36,625 bases of DNA, taken from the NCBI GenBank assembly GCA_002723275.1, contig PBNZ01000029.1, positions 185,832 to 222,456 on the forward strand, given 5' to 3'. Both the position numbers and the translations under genes were made by a program. Below, piece after piece: positions 17,030-25,706 of the stretch. Position 1 is the first letter of the stretch, and every line of letters begins with the position of its first letter. A model generated the notes under the pieces. It saw only the letters and a program-made list of their open reading frames with translations. It searched no databases and had not been told where the DNA came from. The DNA is from Planctomycetaceae bacterium (GTDB lineage Bacteria > Planctomycetota > Planctomycetia > Pirellulales > Pirellulaceae).

Positions 17030-18343
17030 TTCCGAGCATTCGCGATGCATCGACTGCCAAACAAAGAAAATGGCGATCAGAATAAGCGATAACCTCACAG
17101 AGGCGGCCAAGACAAAGGCCAACGCGGCGCCCATCAGTCCTTCCGTCGGTATCCAGGCAAAGCTTGCCCCAACCATTGCAATGAGCGTAGCAACGCTGAT
17201 CGCGAACTGAGTTCGAAAACGTCGAGCCGCGGTCAAGACACCTCCCAAGGCTCCCACGCTGTTAATCGCAAAGGCGATTGTGACAAAACAGAAAACCGAA
17301 TGATACTGTGTAAATTCTTCGCCAAACACCTGAGTCAAAAGCACTCGCCCAAACAGAAAACTTAAAACAACCGCCGTCGCGCTGGCCGTGCCGTTGATTG
17401 TCACGACGCGCGTCAACAGCCGCGTGAATCCGCGAGTCTCACGCTGCCGACAACAAAGACCAAAACGAGGTAATGTAGCCTGAGACAAAGCCAGTGCTGA
17501 TTGCTGCAGAATCAAGCCTGGACATGCCAGAATCGCGAACACTCCTACCGCATGATGATCGATAACCATTCCCAAGGCATAACGAGGAATGTTGGCTGTT
17601 ACCGTGACGACGCCCGTAACAAATCCTAATGGCAAGGCGAACCAGACCAACTGACGAATGGCGTGCACAGAAATCAGATGTTGACCAGGCTTGCCGATTG
17701 TTTGCATACCAACCAGCTTCGCCCTGGGGCGATCATAGGTCCAAAGGACGACAAAGGCAGCCAGAGCCATCGCATAACAAGCGAACACAAGTCGCCCCGT
17801 CATCGAGAGAACGATAGCGAGCGAGAAAACTTGCAAGCACATCGACAAGACCTGGCTCTTCGCAATGAAGTCCATACGTTCATGCCGCTGCATCGCCCCG
17901 TACAAGACATCGCTGACCGAAACCAGGGCCCGTGTCAGCAAGACCGCCACCAACACACTCAGCAAAACTCCTTCGTTTTTCCATCCAGAGTACGACACAA
18001 CCAGTAAAGCAACGATTCCCGTCGTAATCAATCGGGTGATGAGACAGAGAGAAATCGCGTAATCCGTTCGTGAGTCACTTGCCTGCACTGAACGCAATTG
18101 CATGTTGCCCAAGGCGATCAATGGATTCACGATTGCAACTGCGAGAGCATATTCACCAACCGCAGCCGTGTTGGTCAAAGCAGCAATGAGTACGAGCACC
18201 AAAACCTGCGAAGCCCCGGAAACGAGATTACCAGCCAAACTCCAGAAGAAATTCGCGCGTAGCCCCAACCGCTGCAGCAGGGTGCCTCCTACCAACGCAG
18301 GCAAGACATGATCGGCGGACGGAGGTTTACGAACCGTTGACAT
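17000..18343 (-). CDS. Wzx-like oligosaccharide flippase (polysaccharide biosynthesis membrane protein)
   Basis: A 447-residue integral membrane protein with about 12-14 hydrophobic segments spread along its whole length (for example FFWSLAGNLVSGASQVLVLVLIAAL at the start and ALAFVLAASVRLSLILIAIFFVW at the end). The N-terminal pattern and length match the MOP-superfamily flippases that move undecaprenyl-linked repeat units across the inner membrane. It reads opposite to the kinase and ligase genes, and its 3' end overlaps the subtilase by 30 bases. The sulfotransferase gene lies directly upstream on the same strand, 33 bases away, so the two are likely one unit. Substrate specificity cannot be read from the sequence. 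Confidence 0.82.
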   Translation of the reverse strand: MSTVRKPPSADHVLPALVGGTLLQRLGLRANFFWSLAGNLVSGASQVLVLVLIAALTNTAAVGEYALAVAIVNPLIALGNMQLRSVQASDSRTDYAISLCLITRLITTGIVALLVVSYSGWKNEGVLLSVLVAVLLTRALVSVSDVLYGAMQRHERMDFIAKSQVLSMCLQVFSLAIVLSMTGRLVFACYAMALAAFVVLWTYDRPRAKLVGMQTIGKPGQHLISVHAIRQLVWFALPLGFVTGVVTVTANIPRYALGMVIDHHAVGVFAILACPGLILQQSALALSQATLPRFGLCCRQRETRGFTRLLTRVVTINGTASATAVVLSFLFGRVLLTQVFGEEFTQYHSVFCFVTIAFAINSVGALGGVLTAARRFRTQFAISVATLIAMVGASFAWIPTEGLMGAALAFVLAASVRLSLILIAIFFVWQSMHRECSESNRLVPNEG

Positions 18344-18376
18344 ATTTCAGTGATGCGTGATTGAGCAGCCGAACCG

Positions 18377-19297
18377 CTAACCGGCGACCCCGACCGCTCG
18401 CTGATAACCATACCGGCGCATTATTTGCCCGGTCAATGCCCAGGTGATGGCTTCCGTTCGCTGGGGAATATTTTGGGTCCAACCAAAATCAGGCTCTAAC
18501 TTGACCTCCTGCATGCGCATTCGATTCCCCGACCCCGTATGCCCTTTCTCAAGCGGCACGCCGGCTTGTAATCGTTCGGCAACTGCGGTGAAATCCAGTT
18601 GCACCAGTTGACCAATTCGACGCAGCGAATCAACCGGATTCGTCGCAAAATCTTCGTAACGGAGACGTATCGATCGATGCTTTGAGATCCTTCGACGGAC
18701 CCATGTCGTTAACAAATTTGCTTTACACCAATTCGCACAGACCAATGACGTCGATCTGGCTGGAACGTCGGCCTCAATCCCCTGACTCAAATTCTGCTTC
18801 CAACTCTTCGATCTGGACCAAACAAGAGCTCGTGCATCTCGGACGAGATGCACGAGATAGAATTCGACGTCGGGCATGAGGGAAAGAGCCATGGCTCGGC
18901 CCGGTAATTTCGAGGCATCAACAATCAGCGAGGCTCGACTGACATCGGCAACTGCTTTTAGGACCTCACGAAGCCTGCTGCGATATTCGAACGACTCAGC
19001 TTGGCGGCGATAATGCCACCAAGGCCACAGCAACGCAGCCCGATTCGACTCGAAACGTTGCTGCAAGCCGGAAGTACCTGTCGAATTCCGACACAGCAAT
19101 CGCTGCTCAACCGATTGCCAAAAATCGCAATCACTGACGGGCAAGCCACAAGAGCACCAGTTTTCCTGACCAAGTACAAACCGGTGCACGTTACAGAGTT
19201 CACCCATCGCGAGAACTTGATCATGGTTGCCCAACGCAATGTTCAGCAGCGTTGATCCACTGCGACCATCACCTGCAATATAGAGCACTTTGTACAT
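18377..19297 (-). CDS. Sulfotransferase family protein
   Basis: A PAPS-dependent sulfotransferase-like protein of 306 residues. The 5'-phosphosulfate-binding loop is GDGRSGST (residues 10-17 region, right after the first beta-strand). A 3'-phosphate-binding segment is seen in VRDARALVWSRSKSW. A Cys cluster (WCSCGLPVSDCDFW, C48, C50, C57) is typical of a bacterial subgroup of these enzymes. The start is ATG 19297, because AGGAGG lies four to five bases before it; a second ATG at 19318 adds seven residues and lacks such a site. It precedes the flippase on the same strand. In this locus it probably sulfates a sugar of the exported polysaccharide, though a lipid or protein acceptor cannot be excluded. 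Confidence 0.85.
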   Translation of the reverse strand: MYKVLYIAGDGRSGSTLLNIALGNHDQVLAMGELCNVHRFVLGQENWCSCGLPVSDCDFWQSVEQRLLCRNSTGTSGLQQRFESNRAALLWPWWHYRRQAESFEYRSRLREVLKAVADVSRASLIVDASKLPGRAMALSLMPDVEFYLVHLVRDARALVWSRSKSWKQNLSQGIEADVPARSTSLVCANWCKANLLTTWVRRRISKHRSIRLRYEDFATNPVDSLRRIGQLVQLDFTAVAERLQAGVPLEKGHTGSGNRMRMQEVKLEPDFGWTQNIPQRTEAITWALTGQIMRRYGYQRAVGVAG

Positions 19298-19541
19298 GGC
19301 TCCTCCTATCTCCGACATGCAAAACCATCATGCAAGATGCACTGTCGTGAAATCCGACCTCCATTCGGGCGGCGAATATTAGATTCCGATGCAAATCCAA
19401 TCAATGTCAAACGCCAAACAGAACGCTATCACCGCATGCCAGCACACCACCGTTCATCCGTTGGTTCAATTGACCGAAAATCGGACTTTTGCTACAAGCT
19501 GCCGCCACTCTTTTTGTTTCTGGTCTCCGTCGAGAGCCTCT

Positions 19542-20525
19542 ATGATTGCAAGTCTCGTAAACGCCGCCGAACTCCTGGAACCCTATTCACCTCAGGTTCC
19601 AACCGACCAGTTGATTGTCGCTTTGAATCGCTGGTATCACGAGCACGAAGTAAAAACGTACGATCATGAACACGAGGAGATTCGGCATCAGCTTCCGCCG
19701 CTCTGGGAAGCGATGGTAGCAACCGCCGTGTCACGGCACACGCAACAACCATGGCGAATTCTCAATTTTGGATGCGGTACTGGTTTCGAAGCCTCGCTGC
19801 TACTGCAGTTCCTCGCACCAGAATCCATCGACGAGCTGTGGTGTTACGATCTTTCACCTGAAATGCTGGAAATGTGCAAGGCAACGATGGGTCCCAAGTT
19901 TCCCAAGGCACACTTCGTCAACTCGCTCGACGAGTTACCGAGCGATGGCAGGTTTAATCTGTTTGCCACCAATTCAGTGCTCCATCATTTACCTTCGCCA
20001 GCTGAAACCCTGGAATCGATGTTGCCTCATTTGAGCGATACCGCGATCTGGCTGGCTGGCCACGAGCCATCCAGTCGCTATTACAAGAATCCAATTTGCT
20101 GTGAAACCTATCGCCGTTTCCTTCAAACGCATCGACGCCGACGTTGGCTCTCACCGTCGGCGTATTTGAATTTCGCTCTTCGCAAAACGGGACTCCGGGA
20201 AACTCCGGCTCAAGCAGCAGCGATTTCGGCGGTGAATGCGGGAATGCTTGAACGAAGACCTTCATTGCGAGTGGTTTCCCGGCTTGTTGACCTGCATGTC
20301 GCCCACTCAAGTGAAGAAGCCGAGGCAGGGCGGGGGTTCGACATTGACGAGATGACGAATCATTTCTCAAACGATTGGGAACTCTGCTCCTACAAGGCAT
20401 ACAGCTTTATGGGCTCCTTTTACGAGGGTGGACTATCGAGAAACTGGCAGAACGAATGTCGGCGACTCGCTGAACAATACCCAAAAGACGGTGCCAATTT
20501 TTGTTCGGTATGGCAGCGATGTTGA
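19542..20525 (+). CDS. SAM-dependent class I methyltransferase
   Basis: A soluble protein of 327 residues. Motif I, ILNFGCGTGFE (residues 73-83), is the SAM-binding glycine loop. It is followed by ELWCYDLSPEML (motif II acidic end) and LFATNSVLHHLPSP (post-motif), which are classic Rossmann methyltransferase features. The frame is open further upstream to 19389, but those 51 residues look non-coding, so I chose the ATG at 19542; no strong ribosome site marks either start. It is divergent from the sulfotransferase and 61 bases upstream of the GT4 gene. It could methylate a sugar or a lipid carrier intermediate of the polysaccharide. The target is not visible in the sequence. Confidence 0.8.
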   Translation: MIASLVNAAELLEPYSPQVPTDQLIVALNRWYHEHEVKTYDHEHEEIRHQLPPLWEAMVATAVSRHTQQPWRILNFGCGTGFEASLLLQFLAPESIDELWCYDLSPEMLEMCKATMGPKFPKAHFVNSLDELPSDGRFNLFATNSVLHHLPSPAETLESMLPHLSDTAIWLAGHEPSSRYYKNPICCETYRRFLQTHRRRRWLSPSAYLNFALRKTGLRETPAQAAAISAVNAGMLERRPSLRVVSRLVDLHVAHSSEEAEAGRGFDIDEMTNHFSNDWELCSYKAYSFMGSFYEGGLSRNWQNECRRLAEQYPKDGANFCSVWQRC

Positions 20526-20586
20526 ACCATTTCTCAATCCAGTAAATCAGATGACATTCGAGTGCGAGAAGAATAGTTGAGGCTTT

Positions 20587-21777
20587 ATGAACGCCACACC
20601 AATTCAAGTCCTACATGTCATCGGTGGTACGGGGTGCGGCGGTACGGAAACCTGGCTGACCAATATGTTGAGCCACGCGGAGAAGCACGGTTTGTCGATG
20701 AGCTTTCTCGTCCACACCAATTCTCCCGGACATTATGACGAACTCATTCTCAAACGAGGCGGTAGGATCTACCGCTGCCCAAATCACCGCTCCATCTTTC
20801 AGTACAGCCGAAGCCTGCGAAGCGTCTTCAAACCCGATCGTTTTCATGTGATCCACAGTCATGTATCGAGCTACAGTGGGATCGTATTGAGAGTCGCCCA
20901 CCGGGCAGGCATACCGACTCGCATCGCTCACAGTCACCACACACGCCCCGTCCACCAGAGTTGGGCTCGCGGCATCTACCGCAGTCTGATGCATCACTGG
21001 ATCAACCAATACGCGACCCATAAATTGGCAGCGAGTGAACAGGCGACTACGACACTCGGGAGTCCCATCGGCGGTAAATCCGATTGGCAAGTGTTGCATT
21101 GCGGAATCGATCTTCAACCCTTCGAACAGACCTGGGATCGCGAGTCGCTGCTCGGCGAAATGAAGCTGGATTCATCCGCTAAAGTCATCGGACATCTTGG
21201 ACGCTTTGTCCCCGAGAAAAACCATGCTCATCTCTTAGACACCTTCCGTCACCTAATCTCGCGTGACAAACGTTGGCACCTGCTATTGATTGGAGACGGT
21301 CCAGGGCGTCGTCACCTGGAACAACGAGTCAACGACTTACAACTGACAAGCCACGTCAGGTTTCTCGGCATCCGTTCCGACATCGCCCGCCTGCTAAAGG
21401 GGCTGGTTGACGTTTTCGTATTCCCCTCGACGCGAGAAGGACTCGGACTGTCGTTAGTTGAGGCCCAAGCGGCCGGGATTCGATGCATCGCCTCGACAGC
21501 GGTACCGGACGAGGCAACGGTTGTCCCAGAATTGGTGACCAGGCTACCGGCATCGGCAGATTACTTAGCGTGGGCTGATGCGGTCGAATTGGTCGCTGCA
21601 GTACCGCCTGTCGTCACGGCACAGCAAGCGTGGTCTCGTGTGAACCAAAGTGATTTCGACCTGGAAGCAGGCACCCACCAGCTCCGTATGATTTACCAGG
21701 AATCACACTCCCCAGAAGGAAGCAGCCTCAAGGCTCGGAACCATTTCTTCGTCCGCCCGTCGGCCATCGCATCATGA
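20587..21777 (+). CDS. Glycosyltransferase family 4 (GT-B)
   Basis: A 396-residue retaining glycosyltransferase. The N-terminal domain opens with VLHVIGGTGCGGTETWL, the glycine-rich acceptor loop of GT4 enzymes, and contains HSHVSSYSG. The C-terminal Rossmann domain has VIGHLGRFVPEKNH and the EX7E donor motif in EGLGLSLVE (E284 and E292). It transfers a sugar from a nucleotide donor to a lipid-linked oligosaccharide on the cytoplasmic face. A TTGAGG element sits close before the ATG. Its stop overlaps the ATG of the next gene (ATGA), so translation of the GT4, polymerase and GT2 genes is probably coupled. Confidence 0.92.
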   Translation: MNATPIQVLHVIGGTGCGGTETWLTNMLSHAEKHGLSMSFLVHTNSPGHYDELILKRGGRIYRCPNHRSIFQYSRSLRSVFKPDRFHVIHSHVSSYSGIVLRVAHRAGIPTRIAHSHHTRPVHQSWARGIYRSLMHHWINQYATHKLAASEQATTTLGSPIGGKSDWQVLHCGIDLQPFEQTWDRESLLGEMKLDSSAKVIGHLGRFVPEKNHAHLLDTFRHLISRDKRWHLLLIGDGPGRRHLEQRVNDLQLTSHVRFLGIRSDIARLLKGLVDVFVFPSTREGLGLSLVEAQAAGIRCIASTAVPDEATVVPELVTRLPASADYLAWADAVELVAAVPPVVTAQQAWSRVNQSDFDLEAGTHQLRMIYQESHSPEGSSLKARNHFFVRPSAIAS

Positions 21778-23084
21778 TTTATTGGCTCATCATCTTGATG
21801 TTTATTTCTCATGTCGGCGCCACTGCGCCTGCATGGTCGGCGTTACGACGAGGCCAACTTCCGCCCCCCGTCATTGCCGGAACGATTTCATTTCTCTTTT
21901 ATTACGATTTTGGTATCGCGGTTGAATTACTGGGATTCGACTATCAAGTCCCTTTCTTCCAATCGATTCTAGATACCACCTGGGAAACCCAGCTATTTGT
22001 TCTACTGATCCTGATTGCGGCTCCTTGGGTCCTGCGAGTTGGTTCTGCATTAACGGGACCATCGAGCAACGAGCTCCCATCACGGCCCTGGCTTTCGGGA
22101 AAGCGTTCCACAGTCTTCTACGCCATCGCCATCGCCGTGACGGCTCTGCCAGCCTGGTACGGACTTTCCCATTTAATGATGGGCGGCGCAATCTGGCAAT
22201 TTCGATCTCAGGTAGGATTGAGTCTCGGCCCTTTCATCGTGATGCTTTCGTTCCCGATGCACATCTTGGCGTTTTATGCATCGACCGAAGACGCTCGCAC
22301 ACCTAACGGAAGACTCTTCACATTGTTCCTCGCATTCGGAGCGATTTGCGGATCGATCATTTGCGGGCAGAGAACCCTGGTATTGTTTCCACTTCTGCTG
22401 GCGGCACTCAGTTATTTCAATCGAGTGAGTCTCCTAAAAATGACGAGCCTGGCGGCGGTTTGCATCATCGCGGCTGCCGCCATCTTGCCACTGATCCGAG
22501 GATCCTACAGCGACAAGACCCTGCGTGAAGACAATCTGCTGGTCGAAATCGTTCACAATGATTTTTCCCGAGCGGGTGTCATGGCGACCGTCGTTGAACT
22601 TTCTCCACCGGTCGGAACCGATGTGCTTCCGGATCCAATGGCCGGTTACTTTTACTCGAGCCTGCTCTTTGTGCCGCGAGATTTAGCTCCCTTCAAGGGT
22701 CGTTCGACTGCGATGCATTTCACCGGTTTCATGGTCAATCAAAAACCTGAGTGGCTGAACTGGGGATTTGGAGTTGGCATGATCGAGGAGCTTATCCTGA
22801 ACACCGGCACTCGTTTTTGTCTCATCGGTGTATTCGCCTACGGGTGCGTGCTCGGATTACTAACCCGGACCGAGATGTCGCTTCCTGCAGTCTCCATCCC
22901 GCTACGTATCGGCCCACTTTTCCTGTGTGCCTATCATCTGCCCTCGTTGCTATTGAATTTTGGTTTGATGTGGTTCGTCTGCATGGTGTTGTCCTGGGCG
23001 TTCATCACGTCGAATGAGACCGACGAACTTCCCATCGCTGACCATGAACCCAACGGCAATCTTCAGGATCCTTCGTTATGCTGA
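21774..23084 (+). CDS. Wzy-like polysaccharide repeat-unit polymerase
   Basis: A 436-residue multi-pass membrane protein with about 10-12 hydrophobic segments and a larger extracytoplasmic loop in the second half (DNLLVEIVHNDFSRAGVMATVVEL to RDLAPFKGRSTAMHFTG). This topology, with GQRTLVLFPLLLAALSY before the loop, is that of O-antigen or exopolysaccharide polymerases. Sequence identity in the family is always low, so the call rests on topology and context. It overlaps the GT4 gene by four bases and the GT2 gene by seven, a tight coupling. Together with the Wzx-like flippase it gives the locus a Wzx/Wzy-dependent character. Confidence 0.72.
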   Translation: MIYWLIILMFISHVGATAPAWSALRRGQLPPPVIAGTISFLFYYDFGIAVELLGFDYQVPFFQSILDTTWETQLFVLLILIAAPWVLRVGSALTGPSSNELPSRPWLSGKRSTVFYAIAIAVTALPAWYGLSHLMMGGAIWQFRSQVGLSLGPFIVMLSFPMHILAFYASTEDARTPNGRLFTLFLAFGAICGSIICGQRTLVLFPLLLAALSYFNRVSLLKMTSLAAVCIIAAAAILPLIRGSYSDKTLREDNLLVEIVHNDFSRAGVMATVVELSPPVGTDVLPDPMAGYFYSSLLFVPRDLAPFKGRSTAMHFTGFMVNQKPEWLNWGFGVGMIEELILNTGTRFCLIGVFAYGCVLGLLTRTEMSLPAVSIPLRIGPLFLCAYHLPSLLLNFGLMWFVCMVLSWAFITSNETDELPIADHEPNGNLQDPSLC

Positions 23085-23971
23085 CCATCGGCTTACCGTT
23101 CTACAATGCGAGTAAAACGCTGGCGTGGGCCATTCAATCGGTCTTTGCTCAATCCTATCAAGATTGGGAACTGCTGCTCGTTGATGATGGCTCAACGGAT
23201 CATTCAGTTGAAATCGCTCGAAACATCCAGGACGATCGCGTAAGAGTTTATTCCGACGGGAAAAACAAAGGCCTGGCAACCCGCCTCAACCAGATTGCAG
23301 AGTTGGCCAACGGACGATACCTGGCACGGATGGATGCTGATGACCTGATGCATCCAGGTCGTCTGTCGCAGCAGCTCTTGACCTTCGAGGCAGATCCTCA
23401 GCTTGACCTCGTTGATACTGGATTGCTGAGCATCAACGAGTTGAATCAACCGATGGGTCTTCGCTGCTGCCACCCTCTGGATGTATCGAGACTCGGCCTC
23501 CTTCGAGGGCAGATCCCTGTGCATGCGTCGATCGTGGCAAAAACGGAGTGGTACCGCCGCAACCAGTACAATGGCAACCTGGAACGAGCTCAAGACTTCG
23601 AGCTCTGGAATCGAAGCTACGCAGAATCGGGCTGGCAACATGCTCGAGTCACCAAACCCTTGTATTTCGCGAGAGAGTCTGCTGTCGGTTCCTACCGCAA
23701 GGCGCGGGCGACACATACGGTGAGGCGGCAGGTACTCCGAAGCCTTGGAACACCGAATGTCGGCTGGCAAAAGACTCAAGTTGAGTTATTCAAAACAAAC
23801 GCAAAGCAAGCCGCTCATTTGGTCGCAAGTTACCTGCGAATGGATCATCACATTATCGCTCGACGCAATCGCCAAATCGAAACAGGTCAGGCGCATGCAT
23901 TCCGCAAAGTCATCCAACAGATCCTCGAGACCCCGGTTCCGGGCCTAACTCGTACGCAGGTGGCCGCTTAA
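23078..23971 (+). CDS. Glycosyltransferase family 2 (GT-A)
   Basis: A 297-residue inverting glycosyltransferase. The nucleotide-binding start is LTIGLPFYNASKTL and the VDDGSTD motif (D36, D37) binds the nucleotide. The metal-binding DXD is in ARMDADDLMHPGRL (D86, D88). The later LERAQDFELWNR supplies the likely acidic catalytic base region. There is no membrane segment, so it acts at the inner face of the membrane on a lipid-linked acceptor. It overlaps the polymerase gene by seven bases and is the last gene of the GT4-polymerase-GT2 unit. It converges with a response-regulator gene, and a hairpin lies between them. Confidence 0.92.
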   Translation: MLTIGLPFYNASKTLAWAIQSVFAQSYQDWELLLVDDGSTDHSVEIARNIQDDRVRVYSDGKNKGLATRLNQIAELANGRYLARMDADDLMHPGRLSQQLLTFEADPQLDLVDTGLLSINELNQPMGLRCCHPLDVSRLGLLRGQIPVHASIVAKTEWYRRNQYNGNLERAQDFELWNRSYAESGWQHARVTKPLYFARESAVGSYRKARATHTVRRQVLRSLGTPNVGWQKTQVELFKTNAKQAAHLVASYLRMDHHIIARRNRQIETGQAHAFRKVIQQILETPVPGLTRTQVAA

Positions 23972-23973
23972 AC

Positions 23974-24004
23974 GTTGTCGACCTCGATTCACGGGGTCGA
24001 CAAC
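23974..24004. terminator. Long perfect hairpin between convergent GT2 and regulator genes
   Basis: GTTGTCGACC (23974-23983) pairs perfectly with GGTCGACAAC (23995-24004) around an 11-base loop. It begins three bases after the GT2 stop codon and covers the last codons of the regulator on the other strand. No T-run follows on either side, so it may be a bidirectional transcription barrier or an mRNA 3'-end stabiliser and not a classical terminator. Confidence 0.5.
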
Positions 24005-24684
24005 TCGGCATCCTGGAATCGATATCCGATGCCATGAACAGTCTCGATCAGCCGAGATCGATCTGACAGTTTTCGACGGATCGCCTTGACATGAGCGTCA
24101 ATCGTACGAGCTTGCACTGTGGATCCTGCCCCTTTACAGATCCTGGTCAATTTATCGCGTGAGAGAACATATCCGGGCCGACGCGCTAATTCCCACAAGA
24201 GTTTGAACTCAGTGGGGGTCAAATGCAAAGCTCTCCCATTCGCGCTGACTCGATGCCTCGCTCGATCAAGACTCAATCCTTGGCGATGAATCTGATCAGG
24301 CTCTGACGAAGTATCTTCCTGATTACTGAGAAGTCCAACAATCTGGTCAACGATCCGAGAAACCCCATTCACATTGGCAGGCTGGTTCTGCTCGACCAAC
24401 ACTGCATTGCCAGGTTCAGTGGTGCCAGGCATCGCTACCATGAAGACTGGAAGTTTGTCAGCCGGCAACACGGCCTTTAATCTCATCGTGGCCTCAACGG
24501 GAGAACTCTCATCGATACCATCATCGATAACAACAATCTCAGGTGTAAAATCGGCTGCAATATCCAGACCTTCATCGATGCTCGGTGCGAATTCGACGAA
24601 ACATTCCGCATTGCGAAGCCTCAGGACCAATAACTCCATATCTGGAGATCGGTGGGCGATAATCAATACTCGTTTCGGAGCCAT
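23989..24684 (-). CDS. OmpR/PhoB-type response regulator with degenerate receiver domain (orphan)
   Basis: A 231-residue protein. The C-terminal half is a clear winged-helix DNA-binding domain (LTPTEFKLLWELARRPG, LSRDKL, RTIDAHVKAIRRKL, IETVHGIGYRF). The N-terminal half has receiver-like strands, with a possible phospho-Asp D54 in EIVVIDD. However, the acidic pair after the first strand is replaced by A-H-R (VLIIAHRSPD), the fourth-strand Ser/Thr is missing (VFMVAMPG), and no fifth-strand Lys is seen (QPANVNG). It is therefore unlikely to be phosphorylated in the normal way. I chose the ATG at 24684; in-frame GTG and TTG codons lie upstream. No histidine kinase is adjacent. It sits just after the polysaccharide genes, which might be its targets. 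Confidence 0.82.
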   Translation of the reverse strand: MAPKRVLIIAHRSPDMELLVLRLRNAECFVEFAPSIDEGLDIAADFTPEIVVIDDGIDESSPVEATMRLKAVLPADKLPVFMVAMPGTTEPGNAVLVEQNQPANVNGVSRIVDQIVGLLSNQEDTSSEPDQIHRQGLSLDRARHRVSANGRALHLTPTEFKLLWELARRPGYVLSRDKLTRICKGAGSTVQARTIDAHVKAIRRKLSDRSRLIETVHGIGYRFQDAELSTP

Positions 24685-24816
24685 CTTCACTTGTCTTAAA
24701 TAAGTCAACGAATCAAATCATCTCCCGATCACCCCGCCAAAAGTTGTCGCCCGCAAAGGCGAAAGTGATCTGAGAGAAACGAAAAACAAACTCTTTTCTG
24801 TCCTTGTTAATGCCCA

Positions 24817-24860
24817 ACCGATCGCTTCTTCAGCGATCGGTAATTGCCTGACTTCAGGCA
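24817..24860 (-). terminator. Two adjacent hairpins after the repeat-protein gene
   Basis: Read on the minus strand just after the stop at 24868, the first hairpin pairs TGCCTG with CAGGCA (24845-24860). The second pairs ACCGATCGC with GCGATCGGT (24817-24841), a perfect 9-bp stem. Neither is followed by a T-run, so they may stabilise the 3' end or terminate in a factor-dependent way. Confidence 0.4.
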
Positions 24861-24867
24861 CTCTTTA

Positions 24868-25350
24868 CTAATTTGACAAATAGGCATCAATCGTCGACGC
24901 ATCAACAGATTTGACAGTCATCTGCAGCGGACCAGCACCGGGTCGAGTGACACACTTGGCTGGTTCACCGATTTCTTCAAACTCTTTAAGCTCATCACTA
25001 TTCGGAAGAAAGACCCAGATTCGACCATCTTCGATGATCGTGACAAAACCGTCTTTCGCGGCAACGTATTCCTGCAGGCTTTCATCATCAGCGGCTTTGA
25101 GCGTAACACGATTGGGACCTGCAGCAGGCCAAGTCACATGTTTAGCGAGTTCACCCTGGTCATCGAATTCAGTGAGTTCTTCACTTCCTTCTTTGAAAAC
25201 CCAGATACGACCGTCAACAACACGAATGGCAAAGTGGGGTTTAGCAGCCAGATAGCCATCAATATCCTCGGAAGTTGACGCCTTAACCGTCATCCCCTGA
25301 GGGCCAGCTCCGGGCCGCGTGACATGTTTTTCGATCGGAATTTTTGTCAT
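24868..25350 (-). CDS. Small protein built from a 62-residue tandem repeat, unknown function
   Basis: A 160-residue protein with no signal peptide, membrane segment or recognised family. It consists of two full 62-residue repeats (residues 8-69 and 70-131) and a third half repeat (132-160). Each unit starts K-H/C-V-T-R/W-P-G/A-A-G-P, continues with a M/V-T-V/L-K strand and an acidic helix ending in Y-L/V, then has DGRIWVF and a strongly acidic E-L-x-E-F turn. The architecture suggests a small alpha/beta domain repeated in line, perhaps a binding module. The start at 25350 has GAAGG eight bases upstream. It stands alone between the orphan regulator and an antiporter. I cannot assign a function. 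Confidence 0.75.
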   Translation of the reverse strand: MTKIPIEKHVTRPGAGPQGMTVKASTSEDIDGYLAAKPHFAIRVVDGRIWVFKEGSEELTEFDDQGELAKHVTWPAAGPNRVTLKAADDESLQEYVAAKDGFVTIIEDGRIWVFLPNSDELKEFEEIGEPAKCVTRPGAGPLQMTVKSVDASTIDAYLSN

Positions 25351-25706
25351 CGGCTAACCTTCGTGAAGCCATCTAGACGATGTCGCCAGCGGAGGTCAGG
25401 GTGCACAGCTCAAGGCAAGACAGGCAAAACAGGGGGCTCTCGCGGGACGATCTGGGCATCCGCTATCGAGTCTGTTAAAACGTGATCGGTTTCAGCCAAC
25501 TCGAAGGAACCGCGGAATTTCCGACCTTCGCCCCCGACCCTCACCCTCACGGGAGACATAATTCCGATTATGAGGGGAAAAAGCTGCATGCCGCCGCACC
25601 GTACAGGTGAAAACGGATGAGAGTTCTGGGCTAGAATTTCGAACCCACCAGGCTCATTTGCCGGGGCATTCCGCGAAGCCCCTGAAATTGTGATAGGACT
25701 CGTTTT
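25351..25706. other. Intergenic region between repeat-protein and antiporter genes
   Basis: About 356 bases between divergent genes. It must contain promoters for both, but I see no good -35/-10 pair, RNA gene or strong hairpin. A short inverted sequence, CATAATTCCGATTATG at 25557-25572, is a possible operator-like dyad and no more than that. Confidence 0.35.
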
